A DNA stretch of 64,000 nucleotides from an uncultured Planctomycetaceae bacterium (GTDB taxonomy: Bacteria > Planctomycetota > Planctomycetia > Planctomycetales > Planctomycetaceae), in NCBI GenBank assembly GCA_943787265.1, contig CALSLT010000019.1, positions 186,001 through 250,000 of the forward strand. Reading direction: 5' to 3'. Position 1 is the first letter of the stretch, and the number at the start of each line of letters is the position of its first letter. The notes beneath the pieces were generated by a model. It did no database searches. It worked only from the letters and a program-made list of their open reading frames with translations, and was not told the origin of the DNA. Position numbers and translations under genes: made by a program. Of this stretch, positions 10,004 to 18,565 are shown one piece after another.

Positions 10004-10083
10004 GGTGATGGGGTGACTCGGTGAGTGGGTGAGGATTTGAAACTATCACCCGCTCACCTTGTCACCTGAGTCACCCCGTCACC
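10004..10083. repeat. Long imperfect hairpin of GGTGA/TCACC repeats
   Basis: GGTGATGGGGTGACTCGG is mirrored by TCACCTGAGTCACCCCGTC, giving a stem of nearly 30 bp with one internal bulge around a short A-rich loop. It lies in the 125-bp gap between the sigma factor gene and the anti-sigma/vWA gene. It could attenuate read-through or protect the upstream message. There is no U-tract, so it is not a standard terminator. Confidence 0.7.
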
Positions 10084-10125
10084 CGCTCCCTCTCTTACAA
10101 CCTTCCTCCCACCGGGAGATTCGAA

Positions 10126-13100
10126 ATGACGAATCCAGCATTCACCCCTGAAGATCCTCGCCTGACAGCCTTCGTGCTCGGCGAGATCGACGACAGCGAC
10201 CGAGCAGCAATTGAACAGTTGCTTGAAACTTCTCCGGAAGCTCAGGCAGTCGTGAAGGAAATCGAAGAAACGATCGGCGTGCTCAAAGAAGGACTGGCCT
10301 CCGAGCCGACTCCAGAACTGACCGCCGAGCAGCGAGCCGCTGTCGAAGAACAGCTTACTGGCGGTAGTGACGGGGCTGTTGCCTTGGCAAAATCGACTGA
10401 ATCGACAACAAAGCGGCCGCGATCTGGGATGTTCCTCGGTTCCTTCCTGAGTGTCGCAGCTTTGGGAGTTCTGGCTGCTCTAGTACTGCCTGCAATGCAA
10501 AGCGCCCGCCATAACGCGAAGATGGCCGGCGACGAGATTGCGGCGACCACCGCACGGGGACCTGCCGCCTTGAATTCGGTGAGCGGAGTGTTTGCGGAAA
10601 GTGAAGAGTCGGCTGAATTCGACGACAGATTGGAGTCATTAGATGTCGCCGTGCTTACTGCCCGATTGAATCCAGCTGACGATGAGTTGTCGACCTCTCA
10701 AGCGTACGCAGAATTGAGCAGTGGTCAGTTGGAAGCAGACGCAGGAAGGGTACTCAGTGACCTGGCTCCTGAAAGCCAGCCTGCACATTCCGGAAATTCG
10801 AACACTCGTTCAACGTCGACTGAAGGTCGCAATGAAAGTGGTTTTGCGAAACGCGACGGTGGGCTGCCGGCTCCGACAGCACCCGGCAAGAACTCGACAG
10901 GCTTTGACCGAGCGTCCCAGTTGAAAGATTCCGACGGTTCCCAGACGGCACAGCGGCTGATCGCTGATACTGGCTCGCGGCCACGATCGGACGGCAGTCG
11001 ACAGGGACAGGTTGGTGGCGGTGGTGCAGCTGCGCGTTCCGGCAACCCGACGTCAGCTCCGAAGAACGATGCAAAGGAACGCTCTTTCTACGCCGACTTG
11101 TCGAGCAACTCGCCGCAAAGTGGTGATGGTTCGCCCAAAACTACTCAGCCAACAGCAGCTCCAGGTAAACGTACTGAGGCCAACGTCAAGTTTGCTAATC
11201 AAGTTGCCGGTTCGGCAGGCGAGAAATCAGTCAACGGGCCGCAGGTTTCGGGAGCGCAGACAGGGAAGTCTCAGCCAGCCGATCCTCACACACGGGAAAC
11301 CATTGTCAGAAACCGAGCGTTGGTTGCGCCCGGCGATTTGGCTAATCCATACTTGGTCGATAAGAGCAAGCGTGGCCTGAAAGGATCGGGGTTGGGCGGT
11401 GCCGTTGTGGATTCACCAGAACCGGCGAGTGCTGCCGCTCCGGTGCCTGGGCAGGTTGTTAAGACGTCGCCGAGTCGCGGAGGAAATTCCGCAGGTTTGC
11501 GAGTGTCAGACCGCTCAGTAGCTCTCGTGCCAAGCGAGGTTGAGTCGAAGAAACGTGTTTTGTTTCTCGAAGAGCGTTCGGTTCGTCAGAAAAAGTTGAT
11601 TGCAGGTGCGCCAGCCCCGACTACGGAAGCAGTCGTCCTTGAGCAAGTGCGCGATCGGGACGAAGCTCTGATTTCAGGGGCAGAGACGGAACAATTGGCT
11701 GAGCTGTCTAAGCAGATTGTTGAAAGACAGAAACAGACTCAACTGGCTGCGATCGATAGCGGAGCGACCAGAAGAGGCTATCGACGTGGATTCGGTTTGG
11801 AAGGCCGCGATCTTCAGGAACAGCTTCAGAAATATTCCGATGGCCTGAGTCTCGCTCGGTCCAGTCAGGAGAAAATGCCGGAACTAAGAATGCGGCGGTC
11901 ATTAAACTTCGGCAACGAGTATTACGCTCCGATCGTCGAAAACGATTTCATCGTGCCGGTGATCGGCGATAAGGAAAAATCGCTGTCGACGATTTCGGTC
12001 GACGTCGATACCGCCAGCTATGCCAACATGAGACGCTTCCTGAATCGTGATCAGCTTCCGCCAGCAGATTCGGTACGTATCGAAGAGCTGGTCAACTACT
12101 TCAAGTACAACTATCCGGAGCCGGAAGGCGACGAACCGTTTTCGGTGAAGACTGAACTGGCGATGTGCCCGTGGCAGTCGAGTCATCGTCTGGCGATGGT
12201 CGGTTTGAAAGCAAAGACGATCGAAAAGGCTCAGCGTCCACCGACGAATCTCGTCTTCCTGCTGGACGTTTCCGGGTCGATGCGAGCTTCCAACAAACTG
12301 CCGCTCGCGCAGCAGTCGATGAGGTTGCTCGTTGAAGAAATGACCGAAGACGACCGAGTGTCGATCGTGACTTACGCCAGCAACGCCGGCGTGCGATTGC
12401 AGTCGACTCTGGGATCGAAGAAGCAGGAAATTTTGAACGCGATCAACGGTCTGCGAGCTGGTGGATCGACCAACGGCGAAGGCGGCATTCGGATGGCTTA
12501 TGACGAAGCCAACCGTCACTACTTTCAGGGCGGATCGAACCGCGTCATCCTGTGCTCGGATGGCGACTTCAACGTCGGCAAGAGCAGCGATGGCGACCTG
12601 GTCGAGCTGATTCAGGAGAAAGCCGCCAGTGGAGTGTTCCTCAGCGTGTTCGGGTTCGGCATGGGTAACCTGAAAGATGCCAAGCTGGAAAAACTCGCCG
12701 ACAAAGGCAACGGCCACTACGGCTACATCGACAACCTGAACGAAGCGAAGAAGGTCTTTCAGGACGAACTGGTTGGCACGCTCTACACCGTTGCCAAAGA
12801 TGTGAAGTTGCAGGTTGAGTTCAATCCGGCCACCGTCGGAGCTTATCGGCTGATCGGTTACGAAAACCGAAAGCTGGCAGCTCAGGACTTTACGGACGAC
12901 ACCAAAGACGCGGGCGAAATCGGATCGGGCCACACGGTGACGGCTCTGTACGAAATCATTCCGAAGCAGGTTCTGCTGTCAGAGCCGGAAGTCGACGGAT
13001 TGAAATACCAGGCTGCTGCAAAGAAACCGGCTGCGGAAGAAGCGGGGGCAGACCCTGTCGACGCTCCTGCCGATGTTGCAGTACTTCAGCCTGTCGGTGA

Positions 13101-13767
13101 AGAATTGTTGACCGTCAAGCTTCGGTTTAAGAAGCCAGACGAAGAAGTCAGTGAGGCGGTCGCTCAGGAGTACCCGGTTAAGGACACACTGATCATTGGC
13201 CAGCAGGTAGCACCGGTCAGCGATGACCTGATGTTTGCCGCGTCGGTCGCTTCCTTCGGAATGAACCTGCGAGGTTCAAAGTACCGAGGCAACTGGGGCT
13301 TCGCTGAAGCTCTGGAGTCCGCTCAAGGAGCACAGGGCGACGGCAGCGATGCTCAGCGAATGGAGTTCATCCAGCTTGTCCAACGAGCCATGCGGATCAC
13401 TGGTCAACAGGCCGGGCCGCAGCCTCGAACCAGCCAGGGAACGACAACTCGCCCGGGCGAGTTGGGAGCGACCGAAGCTCGTGTCAAAGCATCGGTCAGC
13501 GGCAAGTATCGCCGCCTCGTGAAGAAGATCGAAGTTCGAGACGACTTCCAGCGATTCGGAGCGTTCAACGACTACGGTCACTGGGACGGCACCGAGTATT
13601 CTGGTCACAAAGATTTGCCGCCAGGCAATTGGGTCTACGTCTACCCGAACTGGTACATCTGGGCGGAAGCCATTGTGCCACCAGTTGAAGATAAGCCTGC
13701 AGTCGAAGCGGCTAAGCCTCGTAGCGGTGAAGAAAAACCTGCCACGGAAAAGCCGGCGGTCAAGTAG
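10126..13767 (+). CDS. Anti-sigma-like membrane protein with vWA domain (YfbK-type, DUF3520)
   Basis: A 1,213-residue protein with a mosaic layout. Residues 1-60 (DPRLTAFVLGEIDDSDRAAIE and following) resemble the N-terminal cytoplasmic segment of planctomycete anti-sigma factors, without the zinc-binding His/Cys set. A membrane helix follows at about 100-125 (FLSVAALGVLAALVLPAM). Next come about 480 residues of low-complexity Ser/Gly/Ala/Pro sequence. From about 630 the YfbK family starts (STISVDVDTASYANMRRFL), then a vWA domain with an intact MIDAS motif DVSGSMRAS near residue 710, then DUF3520 to about 1160. The last 50 residues are Pro/Glu/Lys-rich. It follows the ECF sigma gene on the same strand. 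Inference: the vWA part senses or assembles something outside the cytoplasm and controls the sigma factor through the N-terminus. Confidence 0.85.
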   Translation: MTNPAFTPEDPRLTAFVLGEIDDSDRAAIEQLLETSPEAQAVVKEIEETIGVLKEGLASEPTPELTAEQRAAVEEQLTGGSDGAVALAKSTESTTKRPRSGMFLGSFLSVAALGVLAALVLPAMQSARHNAKMAGDEIAATTARGPAALNSVSGVFAESEESAEFDDRLESLDVAVLTARLNPADDELSTSQAYAELSSGQLEADAGRVLSDLAPESQPAHSGNSNTRSTSTEGRNESGFAKRDGGLPAPTAPGKNSTGFDRASQLKDSDGSQTAQRLIADTGSRPRSDGSRQGQVGGGGAAARSGNPTSAPKNDAKERSFYADLSSNSPQSGDGSPKTTQPTAAPGKRTEANVKFANQVAGSAGEKSVNGPQVSGAQTGKSQPADPHTRETIVRNRALVAPGDLANPYLVDKSKRGLKGSGLGGAVVDSPEPASAAAPVPGQVVKTSPSRGGNSAGLRVSDRSVALVPSEVESKKRVLFLEERSVRQKKLIAGAPAPTTEAVVLEQVRDRDEALISGAETEQLAELSKQIVERQKQTQLAAIDSGATRRGYRRGFGLEGRDLQEQLQKYSDGLSLARSSQEKMPELRMRRSLNFGNEYYAPIVENDFIVPVIGDKEKSLSTISVDVDTASYANMRRFLNRDQLPPADSVRIEELVNYFKYNYPEPEGDEPFSVKTELAMCPWQSSHRLAMVGLKAKTIEKAQRPPTNLVFLLDVSGSMRASNKLPLAQQSMRLLVEEMTEDDRVSIVTYASNAGVRLQSTLGSKKQEILNAINGLRAGGSTNGEGGIRMAYDEANRHYFQGGSNRVILCSDGDFNVGKSSDGDLVELIQEKAASGVFLSVFGFGMGNLKDAKLEKLADKGNGHYGYIDNLNEAKKVFQDELVGTLYTVAKDVKLQVEFNPATVGAYRLIGYENRKLAAQDFTDDTKDAGEIGSGHTVTALYEIIPKQVLLSEPEVDGLKYQAAAKKPAAEEAGADPVDAPADVAVLQPVGEELLTVKLRFKKPDEEVSEAVAQEYPVKDTLIIGQQVAPVSDDLMFAASVASFGMNLRGSKYRGNWGFAEALESAQGAQGDGSDAQRMEFIQLVQRAMRITGQQAGPQPRTSQGTTTRPGELGATEARVKASVSGKYRRLVKKIEVRDDFQRFGAFNDYGHWDGTEYSGHKDLPPGNWVYVYPNWYIWAEAIVPPVEDKPAVEAAKPRSGEEKPATEKPAVK

Positions 13768-13796
13768 GTCAGACTCTGTCTGACGGAATTCCGAAA

Positions 13797-13834
13797 ACGG
13801 TGCGGTGTGTCCCGAACATGCCGCGCCGTTTTTT
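13797..13834 (+). terminator. Rho-independent terminator after the anti-sigma/vWA gene
   Basis: ACGGTGCGG pairs with CCGCGCCGT (one G-U pair) around a 14-nt loop, followed immediately by a T6 run. It ends 100 bp before the start chosen for the next vWA gene. Confidence 0.8.
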
Positions 13835-13933
13835 ACGCCTCGGCATAATGAATCTTCTCACCACAAATCGGGAATATTCGGCGACGGTGACGCATCTCGT
13901 AAGCGACGTTCCTCAAGAACTCGGAGACTCGCA

Positions 13934-15520
13934 ATGGCTGCCACATTGAGACTCAACGCTGGATTCGGATTGAGTGTTATCGCCCTGTTGTTTTTCTCGG
14001 GCTGCGGCAAGCAGGCATCGCAGGATGCGGCGTTTCAATTGGCTCCGCCGGCCACCGCATTAGATGACGCCCCCAGGCCCGTCGGCGATGAGAAGGCAGA
14101 CGGAGTTGAATCGCGGTTTGCAGAGTCGGAACTCGACTACGTTCCGGGTGACACGGTTGCTCGGTGTGAGATTCCGCCAGCCAACATTCAGCCTCAGCGG
14201 ATTCTGACTGCGGGATCGCTTAACGATGTGAAGGACGACGACGAATTTAGAAGGTACGTTGCCGACGTTCGGCGTTCCGGATCGAGAGTGTTGTCGCAGT
14301 CGCTGTCTGACTGGGATGGAAGACGCATCGAGATCATGGTTCGCAACTCCGAAGGCAAGCCCGTGCAGGATGCGATCGTCCGAGTCTTTCGCCCGGCCAA
14401 TTCACAGAACGACATCCAGCTCAAGTATCAGCCGAGGGTAGTCGCGGCCGGTGCCGGTGAAGTCGTTGCCTCATTGCGGACTGGCTCTGACGGCCGGACG
14501 CATTTTCTGCCGGCGATCGACGGGGATCGGCACGATGATTCATGGGACATCGAGATTCAGAATCCCGGCGGCGAGCCGTGTGTCAGGCAGGAAGACCTTC
14601 AGGAACCCGCTGCATGGTGGGAATTCGTCATTGGGCACGAACCATCGACGATGCCTCAGCAACTCGACCTTGCCCTGGTCATCGACACAACGGGCAGCAT
14701 GGGGGACGAGCTGGAATATCTTAAACTCGAAATCTCAAACATTGCCGCGCGGGTAGAACGACTCTTTCCCGGTATCGATCAGCGGTTCGCACTGATCCTT
14801 TATCGAGACAATGGCGACCGGTACGTCACTCGCAACTTTGACTTCACTGATTCGCTGACTGAGTTTCAGCAAAAACTGAACGACCAGCACGCCAGCGGCG
14901 GAGGCGATTATCCGGAAGCCATGCACGCCGCGCTTGAGCAGGCTGGTGAGTTGTCATGGCGAAGCCGCAACACGGCACGGGTGATGTTTCTGGTCGGCGA
15001 CGCTCCGCCTCACCATCGGCACATGGACCGAACGATCGACGCCATACAGAAGTTGCGGCAGCACGAGGTCACGATTTTTCCCGTCGCCGGCAGCGGAACT
15101 CGTGACGAAGCCGAGTTCGCACTTCGCACGGCGGCGTTCATGACGATGGGGCAGTACCTGTTTTTGACAGATCATTCGGGAGTCGGACTGCCTCACGCCG
15201 CTCCCCACGCATCAGAGTACAACGTGGAGTGGCTTAGCGCAGTCATGCTTCGAATGATTGCGTCCGAACTCTCTGGCCGAGACGTGCTGCCATCTGAAAT
15301 TCTGGCGACCGAAGAAACTGGTGGTCACGCTGTCGCTCAATCGGTGCAGCATCACCCGAACACGCATCAGCACCACGCTGAGTTGCCTCTGCCGACTCAG
15401 CTCTTCAACGCTGCGGTCTGGTCCGAAATTCGCCCACTGGTTGCTCTGGCCTTGCTGTTGTTTCTGGCGATGGCCGAAAGATTTTTCGCTCGCCGATCCT
15501 CTCGGCAAACAGACCGGTAA
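13934..15520 (+). CDS. vWA-domain lipoprotein with C-terminal membrane helix
   Basis: A 528-residue secreted protein. The start at 13934 gives MAATLRLNAGFG, then a hydrophobic stretch ending LFFSGCGKQ, a good lipobox with Cys at about residue 26; longer frames upstream would bury it. A CarboxypepD-like beta segment (EGKPVQDAIVRVFRP) comes near 140. The vWA domain begins near 245 with LDLALVIDTTGSMGDELEYL, an intact D-x-T-G-S MIDAS motif, and continues through MFLVGDAPPHH. A second hydrophobic helix near 498-512 (LVALALLLFLAMAERFF) followed by Arg suggests anchoring at both ends. The gene follows the sigma/anti-sigma genes but has its own spacer after a terminator. Its partner is unknown; substrate- or metal-dependent adhesion is a guess. 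Confidence 0.85.
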   Translation: MAATLRLNAGFGLSVIALLFFSGCGKQASQDAAFQLAPPATALDDAPRPVGDEKADGVESRFAESELDYVPGDTVARCEIPPANIQPQRILTAGSLNDVKDDDEFRRYVADVRRSGSRVLSQSLSDWDGRRIEIMVRNSEGKPVQDAIVRVFRPANSQNDIQLKYQPRVVAAGAGEVVASLRTGSDGRTHFLPAIDGDRHDDSWDIEIQNPGGEPCVRQEDLQEPAAWWEFVIGHEPSTMPQQLDLALVIDTTGSMGDELEYLKLEISNIAARVERLFPGIDQRFALILYRDNGDRYVTRNFDFTDSLTEFQQKLNDQHASGGGDYPEAMHAALEQAGELSWRSRNTARVMFLVGDAPPHHRHMDRTIDAIQKLRQHEVTIFPVAGSGTRDEAEFALRTAAFMTMGQYLFLTDHSGVGLPHAAPHASEYNVEWLSAVMLRMIASELSGRDVLPSEILATEETGGHAVAQSVQHHPNTHQHHAELPLPTQLFNAAVWSEIRPLVALALLLFLAMAERFFARRSSRQTDR

Positions 15521-15553
15521 CCAATCGCTGGTGTTGCAGGCAGCATCAGTCAG

Positions 15554-16711
15554 TTACAGAAGTTCGCCAGCGACTGTGTCTGCGAGAAACCGTCCTTCGT
15601 ACGTGAGACGGATGGTCGAGTCGACCTCTTGAATCAGCCCTTGATCCATCAAGCGGTTGATCGATTCTCCGGCGAGGTTGGCGATGTCGAAGCCAGTCTG
15701 TTCGTGGAATGTTTTTCTCGTTACGCCGTCGTTGGTACGAAGGCTGAGAACCAGCAACTCGCGGGCGAAGGATTTTGGATCGAGTTCTTCGACTTCGCCG
15801 ATGGCTGATTCTCCGGCGAGAACTTTGTTGATCCAGGTCGTGACGCTGCGGTGGTTCTGTCGGCGTTCGTTGTTCATCAGGCTGGCTGCGCCCGGGCCGA
15901 AGCCGAAGTACGTTTTACCGCTCCAGTAAATCTGGTTGTGTCGGCAGCGGAATCCGGGGCGAGCGAAGCTGGAGATTTCGTATTGATCAAAATCGTGAGC
16001 GGCGAGTTTGCTCATCGCGACTTCGTACATTTGCCGCTCGAGGTCCTCGGCTGCTTGTGGAAGTTCGCCTTTCTCACGTCGCGTCCAGAAGGCTGTTCCT
16101 TTTTCGAATGTCAGGCCGTACGTCGACAGGTGCGTCGGCGAAAGGTCGATCGCCGTTTGCAGGGTCGACTCCCACAGTGCCAGCGACTGACCGGGTACGG
16201 CGAAGATCAGATCAAGCGAAATGTTTTCGATGCGTTTGCGAATGCGGTCGACGCAGTCGAAGACGTCGGCTCGGCGGTGATCGCGTTCAAGCATCGTCAA
16301 CGTGGCATCGTCAAACGACTGCACGCCCAGGCTGATTCGGTTCACGCCGGCGTCCGAGAGTACGGCGATCCGATCGTCGGTCATGCGTGCCGGGTTGGCC
16401 TCGACGCTGAATTCTGTTTCTGCCGTGAGTTGAAAACGGTCATGCACGATCTCGCAAAGCCGTTCGAGTTGCTGAGCGGAAAGCTGCGTCGGCGTGCCGC
16501 CTCCAAAGAAGACGGTGTCGAGTTCGGGGTTCGGATGTGCGGCGGAATCGGATTTGTCGATTCGTTGCAGTTCTCGATCGATTTCCAGAGTCAGCGCATC
16601 GAGATACTTCTCGGCGAGATGATCTTTGCCGGCAACCAGCGTGAAATCGCAGTACCCGCAGCGGTGGGCACAAAACGGGACGTGGATGTAGAGCGACCGT
16701 GGCTGGCTCAA
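15554..16711 (-). CDS. hemW: Radical SAM heme chaperone HemW (HemN-like)
   Basis: A 385-residue radical SAM protein. The [4Fe-4S]-binding motif CAHRCGYC (C14, C18, C21) is followed by FFGGGTPTQL, the glycine-rich SAM-binding strand, and by NRISLGVQSFDD, which is typical of the HemN/HemW group. HemW hands heme to acceptor proteins; true coproporphyrinogen dehydrogenases (HemN) are longer and have a further N-terminal extension with an extra Cys, absent here, so HemW is preferred. The C-terminal part (from about 285) is the HemN C-terminal winged-helix domain. The start ATG at 16711 gives MSQPRSLYIHVPFC, the standard beginning. It is convergent with the vWA lipoprotein gene, 33 bp apart. Confidence 0.93.
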   Translation of the reverse strand: MSQPRSLYIHVPFCAHRCGYCDFTLVAGKDHLAEKYLDALTLEIDRELQRIDKSDSAAHPNPELDTVFFGGGTPTQLSAQQLERLCEIVHDRFQLTAETEFSVEANPARMTDDRIAVLSDAGVNRISLGVQSFDDATLTMLERDHRRADVFDCVDRIRKRIENISLDLIFAVPGQSLALWESTLQTAIDLSPTHLSTYGLTFEKGTAFWTRREKGELPQAAEDLERQMYEVAMSKLAAHDFDQYEISSFARPGFRCRHNQIYWSGKTYFGFGPGAASLMNNERRQNHRSVTTWINKVLAGESAIGEVEELDPKSFARELLVLSLRTNDGVTRKTFHEQTGFDIANLAGESINRLMDQGLIQEVDSTIRLTYEGRFLADTVAGELL

Positions 16712-17047
16712 TTGTCAACTTTCGGTAATGCCGTATGTGTAGCCGGATTCGCAAGAATTCGGGGGTTCTGGCAGGATCTTCGATCCGGAAGTCTTGCGAC
16801 TTCCGCTACAGAAATCCTTCCACACGTCGCTCGGTAGGCCAGAAAATTGAAACGTAAGCGTCCCTGACCGGCGTTGATTCGGATGCTGGCTTCTCAGAAT
16901 TCGGAACCTGAAAGGTTGTCTGGAAACTCGAAAGCGCCCGGCGTACCATTCGTCGCTCCGTTGCCGGAAGATTATTTATTCCGGCTGGTCAATCAACGAA
17001 TGTCCGGACGTTTCCGGCATCAGAACTCGCATCGAAGGCTGCGGACC
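16712..17047. other. Divergent intergenic region hemW/ferredoxin
   Basis: 336 bp between divergent starts. Apart from the palindromic repeat at 16739-16809, I see no protein-like frame; the open frame that continues upstream of the ferredoxin start (from 16874) has no family resemblance before its ATG at 17048. Confidence 0.5.
16739..16809. repeat. Palindromic intergenic repeat (GTAGCCGGATTCGCAAGAATTCGG family)
   Basis: GTAGCCGGATTCGCAAGAAT on the left and the inverted relative ending GCGACTTCCGCTAC on the right. Each arm also contains its own small palindrome (GGATTCGCAAGAATTC, GGAAGTCTTGCGACTTCC). A second copy lies at 25723-25781. It occupies the spacer upstream of hemW. Confidence 0.7.
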
Positions 17048-17413
17048 ATGCCGAAGGTCACGTTCGTCAAAGAGAAAAAAACCATCGACGTTCCAGAGGG
17101 TGCAAACCTTCGGACAGCCGCCCGCAAGGCAGGCGTGGAGCTCTATAAGGGCGTCCATAAAGTGTTTAACTGTCAGGGTTTCGGTATGTGCGGTTCGTGC
17201 CGGGTCTATGTCAAAGAAGGCAAGACCAACGTCTCTAAACCGGGCCTGATCGAGAACTTCACAACCAAGTTTGGTGGAAACCCTGAAGCCTTCTTCGCTT
17301 ACGTCGGCCACGAAGACGAAATGCGACTCGCCTGCCAGTGCAAGGTCGAGGGCGACATCAAGGTCGAGACGAAAGCACCGTGCAACTTCCACGGCGAGAA
17401 GTTCTGGGGCTGA
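17048..17413 (+). CDS. 2Fe-2S ferredoxin
   Basis: A 121-residue electron carrier of the plant/adrenodoxin-like [2Fe-2S] type. Cluster ligands are visible as CQGFGMCGSC (C42, C48, C51) with the fourth Cys in LACQC (C96 or C98). The N-terminal beta-grasp strand reads PKVTFVKEKKTIDVPEG. The start at 17048 is preferred to an upstream in-frame codon at 16874 because the fold begins there directly. The insert between the third and fourth ligands is long (about 44 residues, including ENFTTKFGGNPEAFFAY), as in cyanobacterial and plant proteins of this subgroup. There is no obvious reductase partner next to it, so its electron donor and acceptor cannot be inferred. Confidence 0.9.
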   Translation: MPKVTFVKEKKTIDVPEGANLRTAARKAGVELYKGVHKVFNCQGFGMCGSCRVYVKEGKTNVSKPGLIENFTTKFGGNPEAFFAYVGHEDEMRLACQCKVEGDIKVETKAPCNFHGEKFWG

Positions 17414-17497
17414 GCCAACATCTATGAATCCGGTCCGCTCGTGGCAAGAATCGAAATTCCCGTGCAGTTCCGGTCCCGACTGGGGCACTCAGTCGCA

Positions 17498-17686
17498 ATG
17501 GACCTTCACTGGATTGACGTAAAGCTCACCAACAAAAAATGCTTGTACAAGCTTGTGGTGCGCGGCGGCATATATATTACCGGCCATTCGTCAGACCCAG
17601 CCGGCGAAGGTGAATTGAACTTCGCCTCTGAAGACATCTGTGCCGTACGACCTCACAATCTTCTTCGTTGTTGGCCGTTTTGGTGA
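17498..17686 (+). CDS. Small hypothetical protein
   Basis: A 62-residue frame starting MDLHWIDVKLTNKK and containing VVRGGIYITGHSSDPAGEGEL, ending RCWPFW. The composition (Gly-rich turns, alternating hydrophobics) looks like a small beta-rich protein rather than random sequence, and I have an impression of similar short proteins in planctomycetes, without a name. A GTG at 17441 in frame would give 81 residues. It sits between the ferredoxin gene and rnpB, 84 bp after the former. No domain or function is proposed. Confidence 0.5.
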   Translation: MDLHWIDVKLTNKKCLYKLVVRGGIYITGHSSDPAGEGELNFASEDICAVRPHNLLRCWPFW

Positions 17687-17798
17687 TCGCAGCGACTAAG
17701 GCGGGGGTGGTCAAAGCTAATTCTTCAAGAATCGCCGAGCCAACACTCGGTACGCCCACGCTTCCTCTCAAGCTTCAAAACGGCGAGACTTCCGTTTC

Positions 17799-18222
17799 AG
17801 CCGAGTGGGCTGAGTGATCGCTGTTTTGAGTTTTCGGTTGTCTTCGGATTTCCGAGTGGCTCGAAAGGGAGGAAAGTCCGGGCTCCGCAGGGCAGGGTGG
17901 TCGGTAACGCCGACCGGTCGTGAGATCAGGGAAAGTGCCGCAGAAAAGATACCGCCGATGGCCTGTCTGGCTTCGGTCAGGCGGGATCAGGTAAGGGTGA
18001 AATGGTGCGGTAAGAGCGCACCGGCAGTCGGGGTGACTCGGCTGGCCTGGTAAACCCCACCCGGAGCAAGGCCGAGCAGAAGGATGTCGCACTTGTGCGG
18101 CGGGGGCTTGTCCGGCTCCCAAAGACCTTCGGGTAGGCTGCTTGAGGTGTCGAGCAATCGGCATCCCAGAGAAATGATCGCTCTCGACAAAACCCGGCTT
18201 ACAGGCCCACTCGGCTGATTTT
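17799..18222 (+). ncRNA. rnpB: RNase P RNA (bacterial type A)
   Basis: The catalytic RNA of ribonuclease P, which removes 5' leaders from pre-tRNA. Conserved region I is plain at 17871-17888 (GAGGAAAGTCCGGGCTCC), with GGAGCAAGGCCGAGCAGAAGG at 18062-18082 (CR IV) and ACAAAACCCGGCTTACA near 18187-18203 (CR V, pairing back to form P4). The ends form P1: AGCCGAGTGGGC at 17799-17810 pairs perfectly with GCCCACTCGGCT at 18205-18216, followed by a short T-run that may end the transcript. The length of about 420 nt is ordinary. Long open frames on both strands here are incidental. Confidence 0.95.
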
Positions 18223-18565
18223 TGAGAGTTGCTTGTTGATAGTTGAGAGTCCAAAGCCAGGAAGATCGAAAAGTCCTGGTAGAGTTCGCAGCTTAACGCG
18301 CGAGCCAGTCGCCAGGCCGCAAGGTTTTCGCTGCTTACCAGTTTTCCGTGACCGGGCGAACCCGGATCATGCGTACGACGGGCACGACTCAGACATCCCG
18401 AGCGCATCCCGCACGACTGTCGCAAAGTGAATTCCCCTACGCGGTCGATCTGACTCTCAGCGTCTATGCGACGTCAGGTGCGTGTTGTGGCAATGGAATG
18501 TCCCGACCGCGTCGATCGAGCTGCGGCTCGTAGATCAGGGCTCCTGTCAACAAGGCGGAGAACTC
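18223..18565. other. Intergenic region between rnpB and the export lipoprotein gene
   Basis: 340 bp without a convincing gene. At 18222-18252 is a short repeat of the form GAGAGTTGCTTGTTGATAGT; a relative of it is found inside uvrA at 8055-8087. The rest shows nothing I can name beyond the SD-like GGCGGAG just before 18566. Confidence 0.5.

Noticed and set aside
11902..12933. 343-codon minus-strand open frame
   Set aside because: It lies wholly opposite the vWA domain of the sigma-linked gene, lacks any family motif, and its composition is the mirror of the real gene.
17775..18425. 216-codon minus-strand open frame
   Set aside because: It overlaps the RNase P RNA, whose conserved segments and P1 pairing are clear; the frame has no domain.
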